Shown here: piece after piece, positions 41,549 through 50,279 of the stretch
Numbering within the stretch: the first letter of the stretch is position 1
Layout of the letters: every line of letters starts with the position of its first letter
DNA from: JAIRVZ01 sp031553415
GTDB lineage: Bacteria; Bacteroidota; Bacteroidia; Bacteroidales; Azobacteroidaceae
NCBI GenBank assembly: GCA_031553415.1
Contig: JAVBLO010000046.1
Location: 70,900-134,899 of the forward strand
DNA: 64,000 bases
Direction of reading: 5' to 3'
Made by a program: the position numbers and the translations under genes
Notes under the pieces: model-generated
Databases searched by the model: none
The model's input: only the letters and a program-made list of their open reading frames with translations
What the model was told of the DNA's origin: nothing

Positions 41549-42877
41549 ATGAAACAAGTTATAAAAGCGCTTCTGTTAAGCATATTTTTTTGTGCTTCTT
41601 TTCTCCAGTTACCGGCACAAGAAGCCGATGCGGTTAGTTCGGCAACAACAAAATCCGATAATTCAGCTAAAACTACTCCTTCAAAACTCCAATTAGGAGG
41701 ATACGGCGAAGTTGCCCTGAGCCGGAACTTTTATAGCGGAAATCCTTTCCGGTACATGTATCCTGAATCTTATAAAGATGACCCCTCACATGGACGTTTC
41801 GATTTGCCTCATGTTGTTTTCTTTGCAGGTTATGAATTCGGCAACGGCTGGCGCATGAATTCCGAAATTGAATTTGAACACGGAGGTGTTGAAGCTGCTG
41901 TCGAAGTCGAACCGGAAGAAGGCGGAGAATATGAACAGGAAATTGAACGTGGCGGAGAAATCGTCCTTGAACAATTCTGGATTGAGAAAACTTTTAATAA
42001 AGCATTAAACTTGCGGTTAGGTCATATTATTGTTCCTGTGGGATTAACCAATACTCACCATTTGCCTACCGAATTTTTTACAGTTTATCGCCCGGAAGGA
42101 GAAAATACAATATTACCTTGTACCTGGCATGAAACAGGTATCAGTTTGTGGGGACGGATTCAAGACTGGCGTTATGAAGCCTTATTCCTGCCGGGTTTGA
42201 ATTCCGAATTATTTAACCAGCAAAACTGGATAGGCGGGGGTTCAGCTTCTCCTTATGAATTCAAAGTAGCAAACAAATATGCCGGGGCGCTGCGGATTGA
42301 TAATTATTCTGTTCCCGGATTAAGGTTAGGTGTCAGCGGATATTATGGGTATAGTTTTGGTAACGACCTGATGCCTTCGTATGCCGATAAATATAAAAAT
42401 GTAAAAGGGGCTGTAGCTATTGGTTCTTTTGATTTTGAATACAATGACCATAATTGGATTGCACGTGGTTATTTCGATTATGGCACATTAAGTGATGCAC
42501 AAACTATTTCTAAATACAACCGGACTGTGCCCAAATCGTCACCTTCACCGCGTGCCAATGTTGCATCGGATGCTTTATGTACAGGAATAGAAACCGGATA
42601 TGATGTCTTTTCTCAAATAAAATGTTGTAACGATAAAAAACAAAAGTTGTATGTATTCGGGCGTTACGAATATTACGATTCTATGTATAAAACTCCCCAG
42701 GATATTCAGGATAAGGAATGGTGCGGCCGCCGGAAAATCGTAGGAGGAGTCAACTATTTTCCGATTAAAGAAGTGGTAATCAAAGCCGAATATTCTGCCG
42801 GAATACTGAAAAGCCCGTTTAACGATGAAAATTCATTTTCAATCGGTGTAGCTTACTCCGGATTTTTTATGAAATAA
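41549..42877 (+). CDS. Outer-membrane porin-like beta-barrel protein
   Basis: 442 aa. Signal peptide (LLLSIFFCASFLQLPAQ). The barrel opens with KLQLGGYGEVALSRNFYSGN, and MNSEIEFEHGGVEAAVEVEP contains an acidic extracellular-type loop rich in Glu. WHETGISLWGRIQDWRYE and RYEYYDSMYK are strand-like; the protein ends in AYSGFFMK. It resembles phosphate-selective/OprP-like porins of Bacteroidota. It is immediately followed (1-bp overlap) by the imelysin gene, so it likely serves the same metal- or heme-related uptake system; the acidic loop could bind cations. Confidence 0.75.
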   Translation: MKQVIKALLLSIFFCASFLQLPAQEADAVSSATTKSDNSAKTTPSKLQLGGYGEVALSRNFYSGNPFRYMYPESYKDDPSHGRFDLPHVVFFAGYEFGNGWRMNSEIEFEHGGVEAAVEVEPEEGGEYEQEIERGGEIVLEQFWIEKTFNKALNLRLGHIIVPVGLTNTHHLPTEFFTVYRPEGENTILPCTWHETGISLWGRIQDWRYEALFLPGLNSELFNQQNWIGGGSASPYEFKVANKYAGALRIDNYSVPGLRLGVSGYYGYSFGNDLMPSYADKYKNVKGAVAIGSFDFEYNDHNWIARGYFDYGTLSDAQTISKYNRTVPKSSPSPRANVASDALCTGIETGYDVFSQIKCCNDKKQKLYVFGRYEYYDSMYKTPQDIQDKEWCGRRKIVGGVNYFPIKEVVIKAEYSAGILKSPFNDENSFSIGVAYSGFFMK

Positions 42878-42900
42878 TGTTTATCAATAATAAAATGTAT

Positions 42901-44097
42901 ATGAAAAACTTACTCAAATTTCCTTTTTATGCCTTACTTGCAGGATTATTTACCTGCGGCTTTACATCTTGTAGTGATGATGATGTAACAGATGACGATG
43001 ACGTCAAAAATGAAGCATTGTCTGCAATTGTAAATCAATATGTCAACCATACAGTGGTACCAACTTACCGTAACTTAGCCGATGCTACCATTGATTTGTA
43101 TGATGCCCTCGTTCAATTGAAAACAAATCAAGCCCAGGGAAGTGCATCACAGGAAGATGTGGTTGCCGTAGCCAATGCATGGATTGATTCCCGTACTTAC
43201 TGGGAATTGAGCGAAGCATTTTTATACGGTCCGGCCGACCATTTCGGAATCGATCCACATATTGATACATGGCCATTGGATGAAGCACAATTAATACCTC
43301 TTTTGGCCAACCAAACTGCAATCAACAGGATGAACCAGGCCGGTGGAGATATCTGGGCGGCTGAAAACCTGGAAGATGCCCAATTAGGTTTTCATGGTAT
43401 TGAGTTCATTATATTTGAAAACGGAGCAGTTAAAGATGTAAGTAAAATAACCCCAAACGAATTAATCTATTGCATGGCGGTAGCAGGCGATTTAAGAAAT
43501 CAATGTTTCAGGTTGGAGGCAGCATGGGCCGGCATTGATAATGTTTCTTCCGCTAAAAAAGAAAAATTGCAGGCATTGCTGAAATACAATCCTACAACAT
43601 TTAAAATATCAGAAGGTTCTTCTTTGTCTTATGGACAGGAAATGATGCAGGCCGGAGCAAGCGGAACTACTTATTATATATCCATTACGGATGCTGCTGC
43701 TACAATTATAGAAGGTTGCGCTACTATCTCAGAAGAAGTAGGAAATACTAAGATGGGGAAACCTAACCGGGGAGAAGACATACATTACATTGAGTCTCCT
43801 TACAGCTATAATTCTACAAAAGATTTTGCGGATAATATCTACAGCATTGAGAATGCATACCTTGGAGGCGCTGATGCAGCCGAAAGAGGAGCTTCCATAA
43901 GCGATTATATTAAATCAATCAACCCAACTGCAGATGCCAATGTTAAAAATGCAATTCAGAATGCGATAACCAAGATTAAAGCCATTGAGGATTTTGAACA
44001 TAAGTTTGCAGGAGCACAAACAGCCACAGCTATTGAAGCTTGTACTGCATTGACAACTGCATTGGAAGAAGCCCAGAAAGTTGTGGAACGACAATAA
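42901..44097 (+). CDS. Imelysin-family (M75-like) lipoprotein
   Basis: 398 aa from ATG 42901; in-frame ATGs at 42877 (TAATG overlap with the porin stop) and 42895 are possible. The lipobox is FTCGFTSC, followed by an acidic SDDD stretch. The imelysin G-x-H-x-x-E motif appears as LGFHGIEFIIFE. DSRTYWELSEAFLYGPADHFGIDPHID is the conserved N-terminal helix pair. Imelysins (IrpA/EfeO-like) are surface or periplasmic proteins of iron uptake; catalytic peptidase activity is doubtful. Clustered with a di-heme oxidoreductase, as in other bacteria. Confidence 0.88.
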   Translation: MKNLLKFPFYALLAGLFTCGFTSCSDDDVTDDDDVKNEALSAIVNQYVNHTVVPTYRNLADATIDLYDALVQLKTNQAQGSASQEDVVAVANAWIDSRTYWELSEAFLYGPADHFGIDPHIDTWPLDEAQLIPLLANQTAINRMNQAGGDIWAAENLEDAQLGFHGIEFIIFENGAVKDVSKITPNELIYCMAVAGDLRNQCFRLEAAWAGIDNVSSAKKEKLQALLKYNPTTFKISEGSSLSYGQEMMQAGASGTTYYISITDAAATIIEGCATISEEVGNTKMGKPNRGEDIHYIESPYSYNSTKDFADNIYSIENAYLGGADAAERGASISDYIKSINPTADANVKNAIQNAITKIKAIEDFEHKFAGAQTATAIEACTALTTALEEAQKVVERQ

Positions 44098-44110
44098 TAT
44101 CTATATAAAT

Positions 44111-45616
44111 ATGACAAAGAAAATTTATTTACATGGACTTATCCTGACAGGATTTTTGGCAATTACTGCCTGTGAGGATGACAATACTACAGGTGGAGGT
44201 GATATTGACCCTGAACTTTCAGAAGAATATTATACCGGTGGCCGTTTGGGTACTGTGTTTAATGTATCGCCTTTTGCTTATGAGCAGCCGGCTCCTGCTG
44301 TAGAAGAAAACGGAATGTACCTTAGTTTCAAAGATGGTGAAGCCTTTTTTGAAAAAGAATTCAATACGAACCTGACAGGAGTGCGCAGGGGATTAGGTCC
44401 GGCATATATTCGCAGTTCTTGCTTAGCGTGCCATCCCGGTTACGGGCATGGTAAACAAATGGACAGGTATCGTTCAAAAGACCCTGGAAATGGTTACCTC
44501 TTAGTAGTAACTGATGCAAATGATAATTATGTCAGCACGCTCACTGGTATGCCTCAAACCCAGGCTGTTGCTCCGTTTTTACCTCCTATCGACGAAAAAG
44601 GCATCAAAATTGAATGGAAAGAGTATGCGGATAGTTATGGCAATACATTCCCTGACGGCGAAACTTACAGCCTGATTTATCCGGAAGTAACTATTGAAAG
44701 GGAAGCAATTAATGTGCCAATGCCCGATTTTTATAAAGTGCGCCTTGAAGCTACTATCGGGATTTATGGTACCGGAATGATTGATGCTATTCACGATGAT
44801 TCTATTATAGCACAGTATAATCGCGAAAAAGAGATGGGATTCAAATTGAATGACGTCAAATATCAACCGGAAAATTTTATCAAAGAAGCTGACGGTACTT
44901 CTCATCCCGGACGTTATACTTATGGTCTGACCCGTGGTACTCTACAAAACGGACCGGGAGCAAATGCTATCTGGAATATTACGAATGTAACCCGTTCCAA
45001 CCGCAGGTATCATTATATTACCAAGGCTTATGCCGAAGCAATGGCCGGAAGGAAAGAAATCCAGGAAGAATTGGGCAAAGATTCTCTTGCAATCTATAAC
45101 TACCTGATGTCGCAAACATTGGAAACGGAAATGACCGACGAAGATTATATTGATTTTATGGTATGGCATCGCGGTTTGGCTGTTCCTGCCGCCCGTAACC
45201 TCGACAAACCTGAAGTTAAAAAAGGGAAAGAGGTATTTTACTCTATTGGCTGTACCAGTTGTCACCGCCCATCGTGGAAAACAGGTCCGGATAATTATTC
45301 CGGTGACAATCTGGTAAAAGACAAATTGCCCCGATATCCTTACCAGAAAATATGGCCGTATTCCGACTTTTTACAACACCGTCTGGAAATGGTAAATGAC
45401 ATACGTACCGGATGGTGCCGTACAACTCCATTGTGGGGGCGTGGGCTTTCCAAACAATGTACCGGAGCCAGCGAACATTTACATGACATGCGCGCCCGTA
45501 ATTACATCGAAGCTATTATGTGGCATGGTGGAGATGCAAGCAAAAGCAGGGAAAAGTTCCATAAGCTCAAGAAAGAAGACAGGGATGCCCTTGTTAAATT
45601 TCTTGAATCAATTTAA
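44111..45616 (+). CDS. Di-heme oxidoreductase (DUF1111/thiol oxidoreductase) lipoprotein
   Basis: 501 aa from the ATG at 44111, chosen because the lipoprotein signal peptide KIYLHGLILTGFLAITAC starts there. Two c-type heme sites: SSCLACHPGYG (near residue 105) and IGCTSCHRPSW (near 380). Further blocks LRDGRATL-like TPLWGRGLSKQ and ARNYIEAIMWHGGDA are typical of the family. It is related to MauG/CcpA-type cytochrome peroxidases. In many bacteria it is encoded next to imelysins; proposed roles are in iron/heme redox at the cell envelope. CcsBA downstream could insert its hemes. Confidence 0.88.
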   Translation: MTKKIYLHGLILTGFLAITACEDDNTTGGGDIDPELSEEYYTGGRLGTVFNVSPFAYEQPAPAVEENGMYLSFKDGEAFFEKEFNTNLTGVRRGLGPAYIRSSCLACHPGYGHGKQMDRYRSKDPGNGYLLVVTDANDNYVSTLTGMPQTQAVAPFLPPIDEKGIKIEWKEYADSYGNTFPDGETYSLIYPEVTIEREAINVPMPDFYKVRLEATIGIYGTGMIDAIHDDSIIAQYNREKEMGFKLNDVKYQPENFIKEADGTSHPGRYTYGLTRGTLQNGPGANAIWNITNVTRSNRRYHYITKAYAEAMAGRKEIQEELGKDSLAIYNYLMSQTLETEMTDEDYIDFMVWHRGLAVPAARNLDKPEVKKGKEVFYSIGCTSCHRPSWKTGPDNYSGDNLVKDKLPRYPYQKIWPYSDFLQHRLEMVNDIRTGWCRTTPLWGRGLSKQCTGASEHLHDMRARNYIEAIMWHGGDASKSREKFHKLKKEDRDALVKFLESI

Positions 45617-45689
45617 TAATATGCCAATGAGAGATAATATGCCAATTAGCTTACACATGTATATCATTGGCATATTATTTCATTGGCAC
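45616..45689. repeat. Inverted repeat between DHOR and ccsA genes
   Basis: Left arm AATAATATGCCAATGAGAGA and more (45616-45646), right arm CATTGGCATATTATTTCATT and more (45665-45688). The loop holds TTAGCTTACACATG, with the GCTTACACA core, though the arms are of a different unit type from the TTAAGAG repeats. Confidence 0.75.
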
Positions 45690-45706
45690 ATTGAAACATT
45701 GAATTT

Positions 45707-46849
45707 ATGAACTTGCAAAAACAACTTAAACGTTTTGTTTTTGGAGCGATGGCTGTCTTGTTGGTAGTCCTCGCTTCTGCTACTTTTCTGGAAAAAGTTC
45801 ACGGGAGCGAATGGGTACATCAGCATATTTATGGTGCCTGGTGGTTTGTTGCCTTATGGGGAATTTTTGGAATTACCTCTTTTATTTACATTATCCGGCA
45901 AGCGCTTTACCAGAATAAACCAGCCTTCTTATTGCATTGCGCTTTGGGAATTATCTTGTCAGGTGCATTTGTTACTTTTCTAACCGCAGAAAGAGGTTAT
46001 ATGCATATCCGGCAAGGGGAAAAAGGAAACGAATATTTTGCAGAAAAAGACCTGATGCTTCAGCCATTACCTTTCAATGTCGAATTGGTTCTTTTTGATA
46101 TAGAGTATAGTACGGAAACCAACGAACCTATCGACTACATCAGTTTCCTGAGAGTTGATGGAGAAATGTGTAAGGTATCACTGAATAAAATATATTCTTA
46201 CCAGTTCTACCGTTTCTATCAGCTTTCTTATGATTCTGACGAAATGGGAACCGAATTATTAGTCAATCACGATCCCTGGGGAATTGGCATAACTTACACC
46301 GGTTATCTCTTACTTACCTTGTCTATGCTGTGGATACTTTTTATCCGTATCGGTTGGAAAGGTTTAATCTATACAATTATCCCTGTAACAGCTTTGTGGT
46401 TTTATATCTCCCAATTGAATCCGATGACTCCAATATTACGTACGCCCATGCTGGCAGCCCATGTTTCTGTCATTATGGCTTCGTATGGATTATTGGTTTT
46501 CATTACCATAACCAGTATCATCGCACTATGTTCTTCCAGAAAAAGGAGAAAACTTTATTATCTTAACTCAAAACTATTATATCCAGCCTTATTTCTGCTT
46601 GCTGCCGGAATATTTATCGGTGCTGTCTGGGCAAATATTTCCTGGGGAAGATATTGGGGTTGGGATGCCAAAGAAACCTGGGCTTTGATAACACTTTTGG
46701 TATATTGCTTGCCAATGCACAAGCAAACTTTTCCTTTTTTTGCTAATCCCACTAAATTCCACAGGTATTGCATTATAGCCTTCTTTTCTGTTTTAATGAC
46801 TTTCCTTGGAGTGACTTACTTCTTAGGAGGAGTGCATAGTTATGTTTGA
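45707..46849 (+). CDS. ccsA: Cytochrome c biogenesis protein (CcsB/ResB-CcsA type)
   Basis: 380 aa, multi-pass membrane protein. The N-terminal half (about 1-200) is a shortened ResB/Ccs1-like part with four helices and a periplasmic segment. The C-terminal half is CcsA, with the heme-handling tryptophan-rich motif WGRYWGWDAKETWAL and a final GVTYFLGGVHSYV carrying a conserved His. Conserved His in LRTPMLAAHVSVIM is another heme ligand candidate. It exports heme and attaches it to CXXCH motifs, fitting the di-heme protein encoded just upstream. Confidence 0.88.
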   Translation: MNLQKQLKRFVFGAMAVLLVVLASATFLEKVHGSEWVHQHIYGAWWFVALWGIFGITSFIYIIRQALYQNKPAFLLHCALGIILSGAFVTFLTAERGYMHIRQGEKGNEYFAEKDLMLQPLPFNVELVLFDIEYSTETNEPIDYISFLRVDGEMCKVSLNKIYSYQFYRFYQLSYDSDEMGTELLVNHDPWGIGITYTGYLLLTLSMLWILFIRIGWKGLIYTIIPVTALWFYISQLNPMTPILRTPMLAAHVSVIMASYGLLVFITITSIIALCSSRKRRKLYYLNSKLLYPALFLLAAGIFIGAVWANISWGRYWGWDAKETWALITLLVYCLPMHKQTFPFFANPTKFHRYCIIAFFSVLMTFLGVTYFLGGVHSYV

Positions 46850-46916
46850 TTTTTTCACTTGGATTTATAAAACTTTTCTATCTCCCTGTTTGTTTTAAAC
46901 ATAAATTGTCAGTTTT

Positions 46917-47846
46917 ATGCTTCGTATCCAACATATATTATATGGTATATTTTTTTGTATTATAACATCATGCGGACAAAACAATCAAAAACAAACAGTC
47001 ATGGAAGAAAAATACAATCCATTAACTCCCGAAGAGGAGAGAGTTATTATCAACAAAGGAACCGAGGCCCCTTTTTCCGGGGAATTATTGAATAATAAGG
47101 AAACAGGAACATATGTTTGTAAACGTTGTAATGCTCCGTTATATCATTCCATAGATAAATTCGATTCCGGTTGCGGCTGGCCTTCTTTCGATGATGAAAT
47201 TCCGGGAGCCATTACCAGAAAACCCGACCCTGATGGCCGGCGCACTGAAATTACTTGTTCAAATTGTGGCGCCCACTTAGGTCACGTTTTTACAGGAGAA
47301 GGTTTCACTCCTAAAGATACCCGGCATTGCGTTAATTCTATTTCCATGAAATTCATTCCTCAAAAAGCGGATACGGCCTATTTTGCTTCAGGTTGTTTCT
47401 GGGGAACTGAATACTGGATGATGAAAGCTCCGGGAGTTATCTCAACTGCTGTCGGTTTTATGGGTGGCCATGTGAACCATCCTACATACGAACAAGTTTG
47501 CACCGGCACTACCGGGCATGTTGAAACGACCCAGGTAGTTTTTGATGCGAATCTGACTGCTTATGAAAATTTAGTCAAATTATTCTTCGAAACTCATGAT
47601 TTTACCCAAACCAATGGGCAAGGTCCTGATATAGGATCGCAATATCGTTCGTTTATATTTTACAAAAATGACGGGCAAAAAGAGGTGGCAGGAAAATACA
47701 TCCGGAGACTTACTTCCAAAGGATATAAAGTTGCTACGACTTTAGCAAGAGCATCTGCTTTTTGGAAAGCAGAGGATTATCACCAACAATATTATCAGCA
47801 TAAAGGTTCCAGGCCTTATTGCCATTTTTACAAGAAAATCTTCTGA
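46917..47846 (+). CDS. msrAB: Secreted MsrB-MsrA fusion (methionine sulfoxide reductase)
   Basis: 309 aa. Lipoprotein signal (YGIFFCIITSC). The MsrB domain comes first (about 33-145): zinc Cys pairs CKRCNAP and CSNCGAHLG, DSGCGWPSF, and catalytic Cys in TRHCVNSISMKF. The MsrA domain follows (about 150-305) with ASGCFWGTEYWM, GGHVNHPTYEQVCTGTTGH and GSQYRSFIF. It reduces both stereoisomers of methionine sulfoxide in envelope proteins. The domain order is B then A, the reverse of some fused enzymes. It is in line with the envelope redox and cytochrome genes upstream. Confidence 0.93.
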   Translation: MLRIQHILYGIFFCIITSCGQNNQKQTVMEEKYNPLTPEEERVIINKGTEAPFSGELLNNKETGTYVCKRCNAPLYHSIDKFDSGCGWPSFDDEIPGAITRKPDPDGRRTEITCSNCGAHLGHVFTGEGFTPKDTRHCVNSISMKFIPQKADTAYFASGCFWGTEYWMMKAPGVISTAVGFMGGHVNHPTYEQVCTGTTGHVETTQVVFDANLTAYENLVKLFFETHDFTQTNGQGPDIGSQYRSFIFYKNDGQKEVAGKYIRRLTSKGYKVATTLARASAFWKAEDYHQQYYQHKGSRPYCHFYKKIF

Positions 47847-47850
47847 TAAA

Positions 47851-47917
47851 AAAAGAGGCTGTCTCAAAAGTAATCTGTGCGCCATTCATTGGCTTACTTT
47901 TGGAACAGCCTCCTTTT
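47851..47917. terminator. Bidirectional terminator-like hairpin between convergent msrAB and EF-G2 genes
   Basis: AAAAGAGGCTGTCTCAAAAG (left) and CTTTTGGAACAGCCTCCTTT (right) pair with one bulged mismatch block. A flanking on the left and T on the right suit termination in both directions. The loop contains ATTGGCTTAC, again like the repeat loop core. Confidence 0.7.
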
Positions 47918-47947
47918 GTATAATTCACGAGAAATCTGTGTGCAATT

Positions 47948-50110
47948 TTAATCTTTTTCTGCTTCTTTCTGAGCCTCGTATTCTTTCAGCAATTTATCCT
48001 GAACATCTGTCGGAACAAGCTCGTAAGCTGCAAATTTCATAGTGAAAGAAGCACGGCCTCCTGTCAATGAACTTAAAGAAGTTGAATAATTGCTCATTTC
48101 TTTTAGGGGAACCTTAGCCATCAGTTTTTCATAACCTTTTTCCGACGACATACCCATAATCATGGCGCGGCGTCCTTGCAAGTCGCCCATCACATCGCCC
48201 ATATAATCGGCAGGAAGAGAAACTTCCACATCATAAATAGGTTCCAGCACTTTAGGGCCTGCATTTCTGAAAGCTTCACTGAAAGCATTACGTCCGGCTA
48301 ACATAAACGAAATTTCATTAGAGTCTACCGGGTGCATTTTACCATCATAAACGATAACACGTACATCGCGGGCATAAGAACCCGTCAACGGGCCTTGCTC
48401 AATACGCCCCATTATACCCTTCAGGATAGCGGGTAAGAAACGGGCGTCAATAGAACCACCTACGATACTGTTTACAAATACAAGTTTTCCACCCCAGTCC
48501 AAATTAACTTCTTGTACATCACGTGCCTGTATTTTGAATTCCTGTCCATTGAACTTATAAACTTCAGGCATCGGCATTCCTTCCTGGTAAGGTTCAACAA
48601 TGAGGTGAACTTCACCAAATTGTCCGGCGCCACCTGATTGTTTTTTGTGGCGGTAGTCAGCACGGGCTGCTTTTGTGATTGTTTCCCTGTAAGGGATTTT
48701 CGGTTCAAGGAATTCGATAGGTAATTTATCATTGTTTTCGATTCTCCATTTCAATGTTTTGAGGTGGAATTCTCCTTGTCCCGAAACAATCATCTGTTTC
48801 AACTCTTTCGATTGTTCTACGAGCCATGTTGGGTCTTCTGCACGCATACGGGTAAGGATTTCGCTCAATTTTTCCGCATCGGCTTCGTTGACAGCTTTGA
48901 TAGCCCTGCGGTATTTAGGATTCGGATATTTAATGAAATCAAATTTATTGTCAGTGCCTTTTCCATTCAAGGTATTACCTGTATTTACATCTTTCAGTTT
49001 AACGGTTGCACCAATATCACCGGCTTTCAGTTCTTCAACTTCCATACGGTTTTGCCCGGCAACTACAAACAACTGGGAAATACGCTCTTTAGAACCCCTG
49101 TCTTCATTGAGAAAATCGTCTCCGGCTTTAACTGTACCGGACATTACTTTGAAGTAGGAAACACGGCCGATGTGTGGTTCAACAGTTGTTTTGAAAACAT
49201 ATAAACTTGCAGGCCCGTTTGAGTCAGGTTTGATTTCTTTTCCTTCTGTATTTTTGTAAGGTATCATCTTATCGGTACAAGGAACAACATTTCCAAGGAA
49301 TTCCAATGTACGGCGCACACACATATCACGTTCGGCGCATACGCAGAATACCGGGAACATACCTCTTGAAATCAATCCCTGGCGGATACCTTCGCGCATT
49401 TCTTCTTCTGTAAGACTTCCATCGTTGAAGAATTTTTCCATTAAGGTTTCGTCGTTTTCGGCCGCTGCTTCTACCAATACCTGATGGTATGCTGCTGCTT
49501 TATTCTGCTCTTCGGCAGGAATTTCGAGTACTTCAGGCACACCACCTTCCGGTTTCCATTTGTACATTTTCATTTTCAATACGTCAACTACCGCATTGAA
49601 AGATGCTCCTGTAGTTACAGGATATTGGATAGGCACTACTTTTGTGCCGAAAGTTTCTTTTAATTGAGATATAACACTATCGTAATCACATTTATCATTG
49701 TCAAGTTGGTTAATTATAAAGATAACCGGTTTGTTGAATTGTTCGGTATACCTGAACATGTTGATTGTTCCCACTTCCACTCCATATTGTCCGTTGATGA
49801 CCATAAGGGAAGTGTCGGTCACATTCATTGCCGAAACAGCTCCGCCGACAAAGTCATCAGACCCCGGGCAATCTATAAAATTTAGTTTACGTCCCAACCA
49901 TTCTACACTGAAAATTGTCGAGAACACAGAATAGCCATACTCCTTTTCAACCGGGAAGTAGTCGCAAACTGTATTTTTGCCATCTACACTTCCTCTACGT
50001 TTTATAATACCACCCTCGAAAAGCATTGCTTCAGCGAGAGTGGTTTTCCCTGAGCCAGAACTACCGACAATAGCGATGTTCTTAATTTCATCTGTTTGAT
50101 AAACTTTCAT
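47948..50110 (-). CDS. Elongation factor G paralogue (EF-G2 type, altered GTPase centre)
   Basis: 720 aa with all EF-G domains. The P-loop reads GSSGSGKTT (16-24) instead of the usual AHIDAGKTT. The G3 motif is DCPGSDDF (80-87) where typical EF-G has DTPGHVDF, so the catalytic His is Ser84. The switch I RGITI is replaced by EYGYSVFST. G4 is NQLD. Domains II, III (SGQGEFHLKTLKW), IV (KQSGGAGQFGEVHL) and V (GRRAMIMGMSSEKG) look intact. An EF-G2 of Bacteroides thetaiotaomicron lacking GTPase activity is reported to matter for slow growth or gut colonisation; the substitutions here fit that type. A canonical EF-G is presumably elsewhere. Confidence 0.88.
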   Translation of the reverse strand: MKVYQTDEIKNIAIVGSSGSGKTTLAEAMLFEGGIIKRRGSVDGKNTVCDYFPVEKEYGYSVFSTIFSVEWLGRKLNFIDCPGSDDFVGGAVSAMNVTDTSLMVINGQYGVEVGTINMFRYTEQFNKPVIFIINQLDNDKCDYDSVISQLKETFGTKVVPIQYPVTTGASFNAVVDVLKMKMYKWKPEGGVPEVLEIPAEEQNKAAAYHQVLVEAAAENDETLMEKFFNDGSLTEEEMREGIRQGLISRGMFPVFCVCAERDMCVRRTLEFLGNVVPCTDKMIPYKNTEGKEIKPDSNGPASLYVFKTTVEPHIGRVSYFKVMSGTVKAGDDFLNEDRGSKERISQLFVVAGQNRMEVEELKAGDIGATVKLKDVNTGNTLNGKGTDNKFDFIKYPNPKYRRAIKAVNEADAEKLSEILTRMRAEDPTWLVEQSKELKQMIVSGQGEFHLKTLKWRIENNDKLPIEFLEPKIPYRETITKAARADYRHKKQSGGAGQFGEVHLIVEPYQEGMPMPEVYKFNGQEFKIQARDVQEVNLDWGGKLVFVNSIVGGSIDARFLPAILKGIMGRIEQGPLTGSYARDVRVIVYDGKMHPVDSNEISFMLAGRNAFSEAFRNAGPKVLEPIYDVEVSLPADYMGDVMGDLQGRRAMIMGMSSEKGYEKLMAKVPLKEMSNYSTSLSSLTGGRASFTMKFAAYELVPTDVQDKLLKEYEAQKEAEKD

Positions 50111-50128
50111 GATTTCAAGATTTAGAAA

Positions 50129-50206
50129 AGAAGTTAGAAGTTAGAAGTTAGAAGTGGGAAGAAAAGGAATTTCTTCTAACTTCTAACTTCTCAATTCTAA
50201 CTTCTT
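50129..50206. repeat. Inverted repeat upstream of the EF-G2 gene
   Basis: Left arm of tandem AGAAGTT units (50129-50155), right arm of AACTTCT units (50172-50206), loop GGGAAGAAAAGGAA. It lies in the 5' leader of the minus-strand EF-G2 gene. Confidence 0.7.
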
Positions 50207-50279
50207 AAAATTATTGCCGCAAATTAGGAATAATTGTTAATAAAAACAATCTTTGTGATTATGTTAGAAAACATAATTT

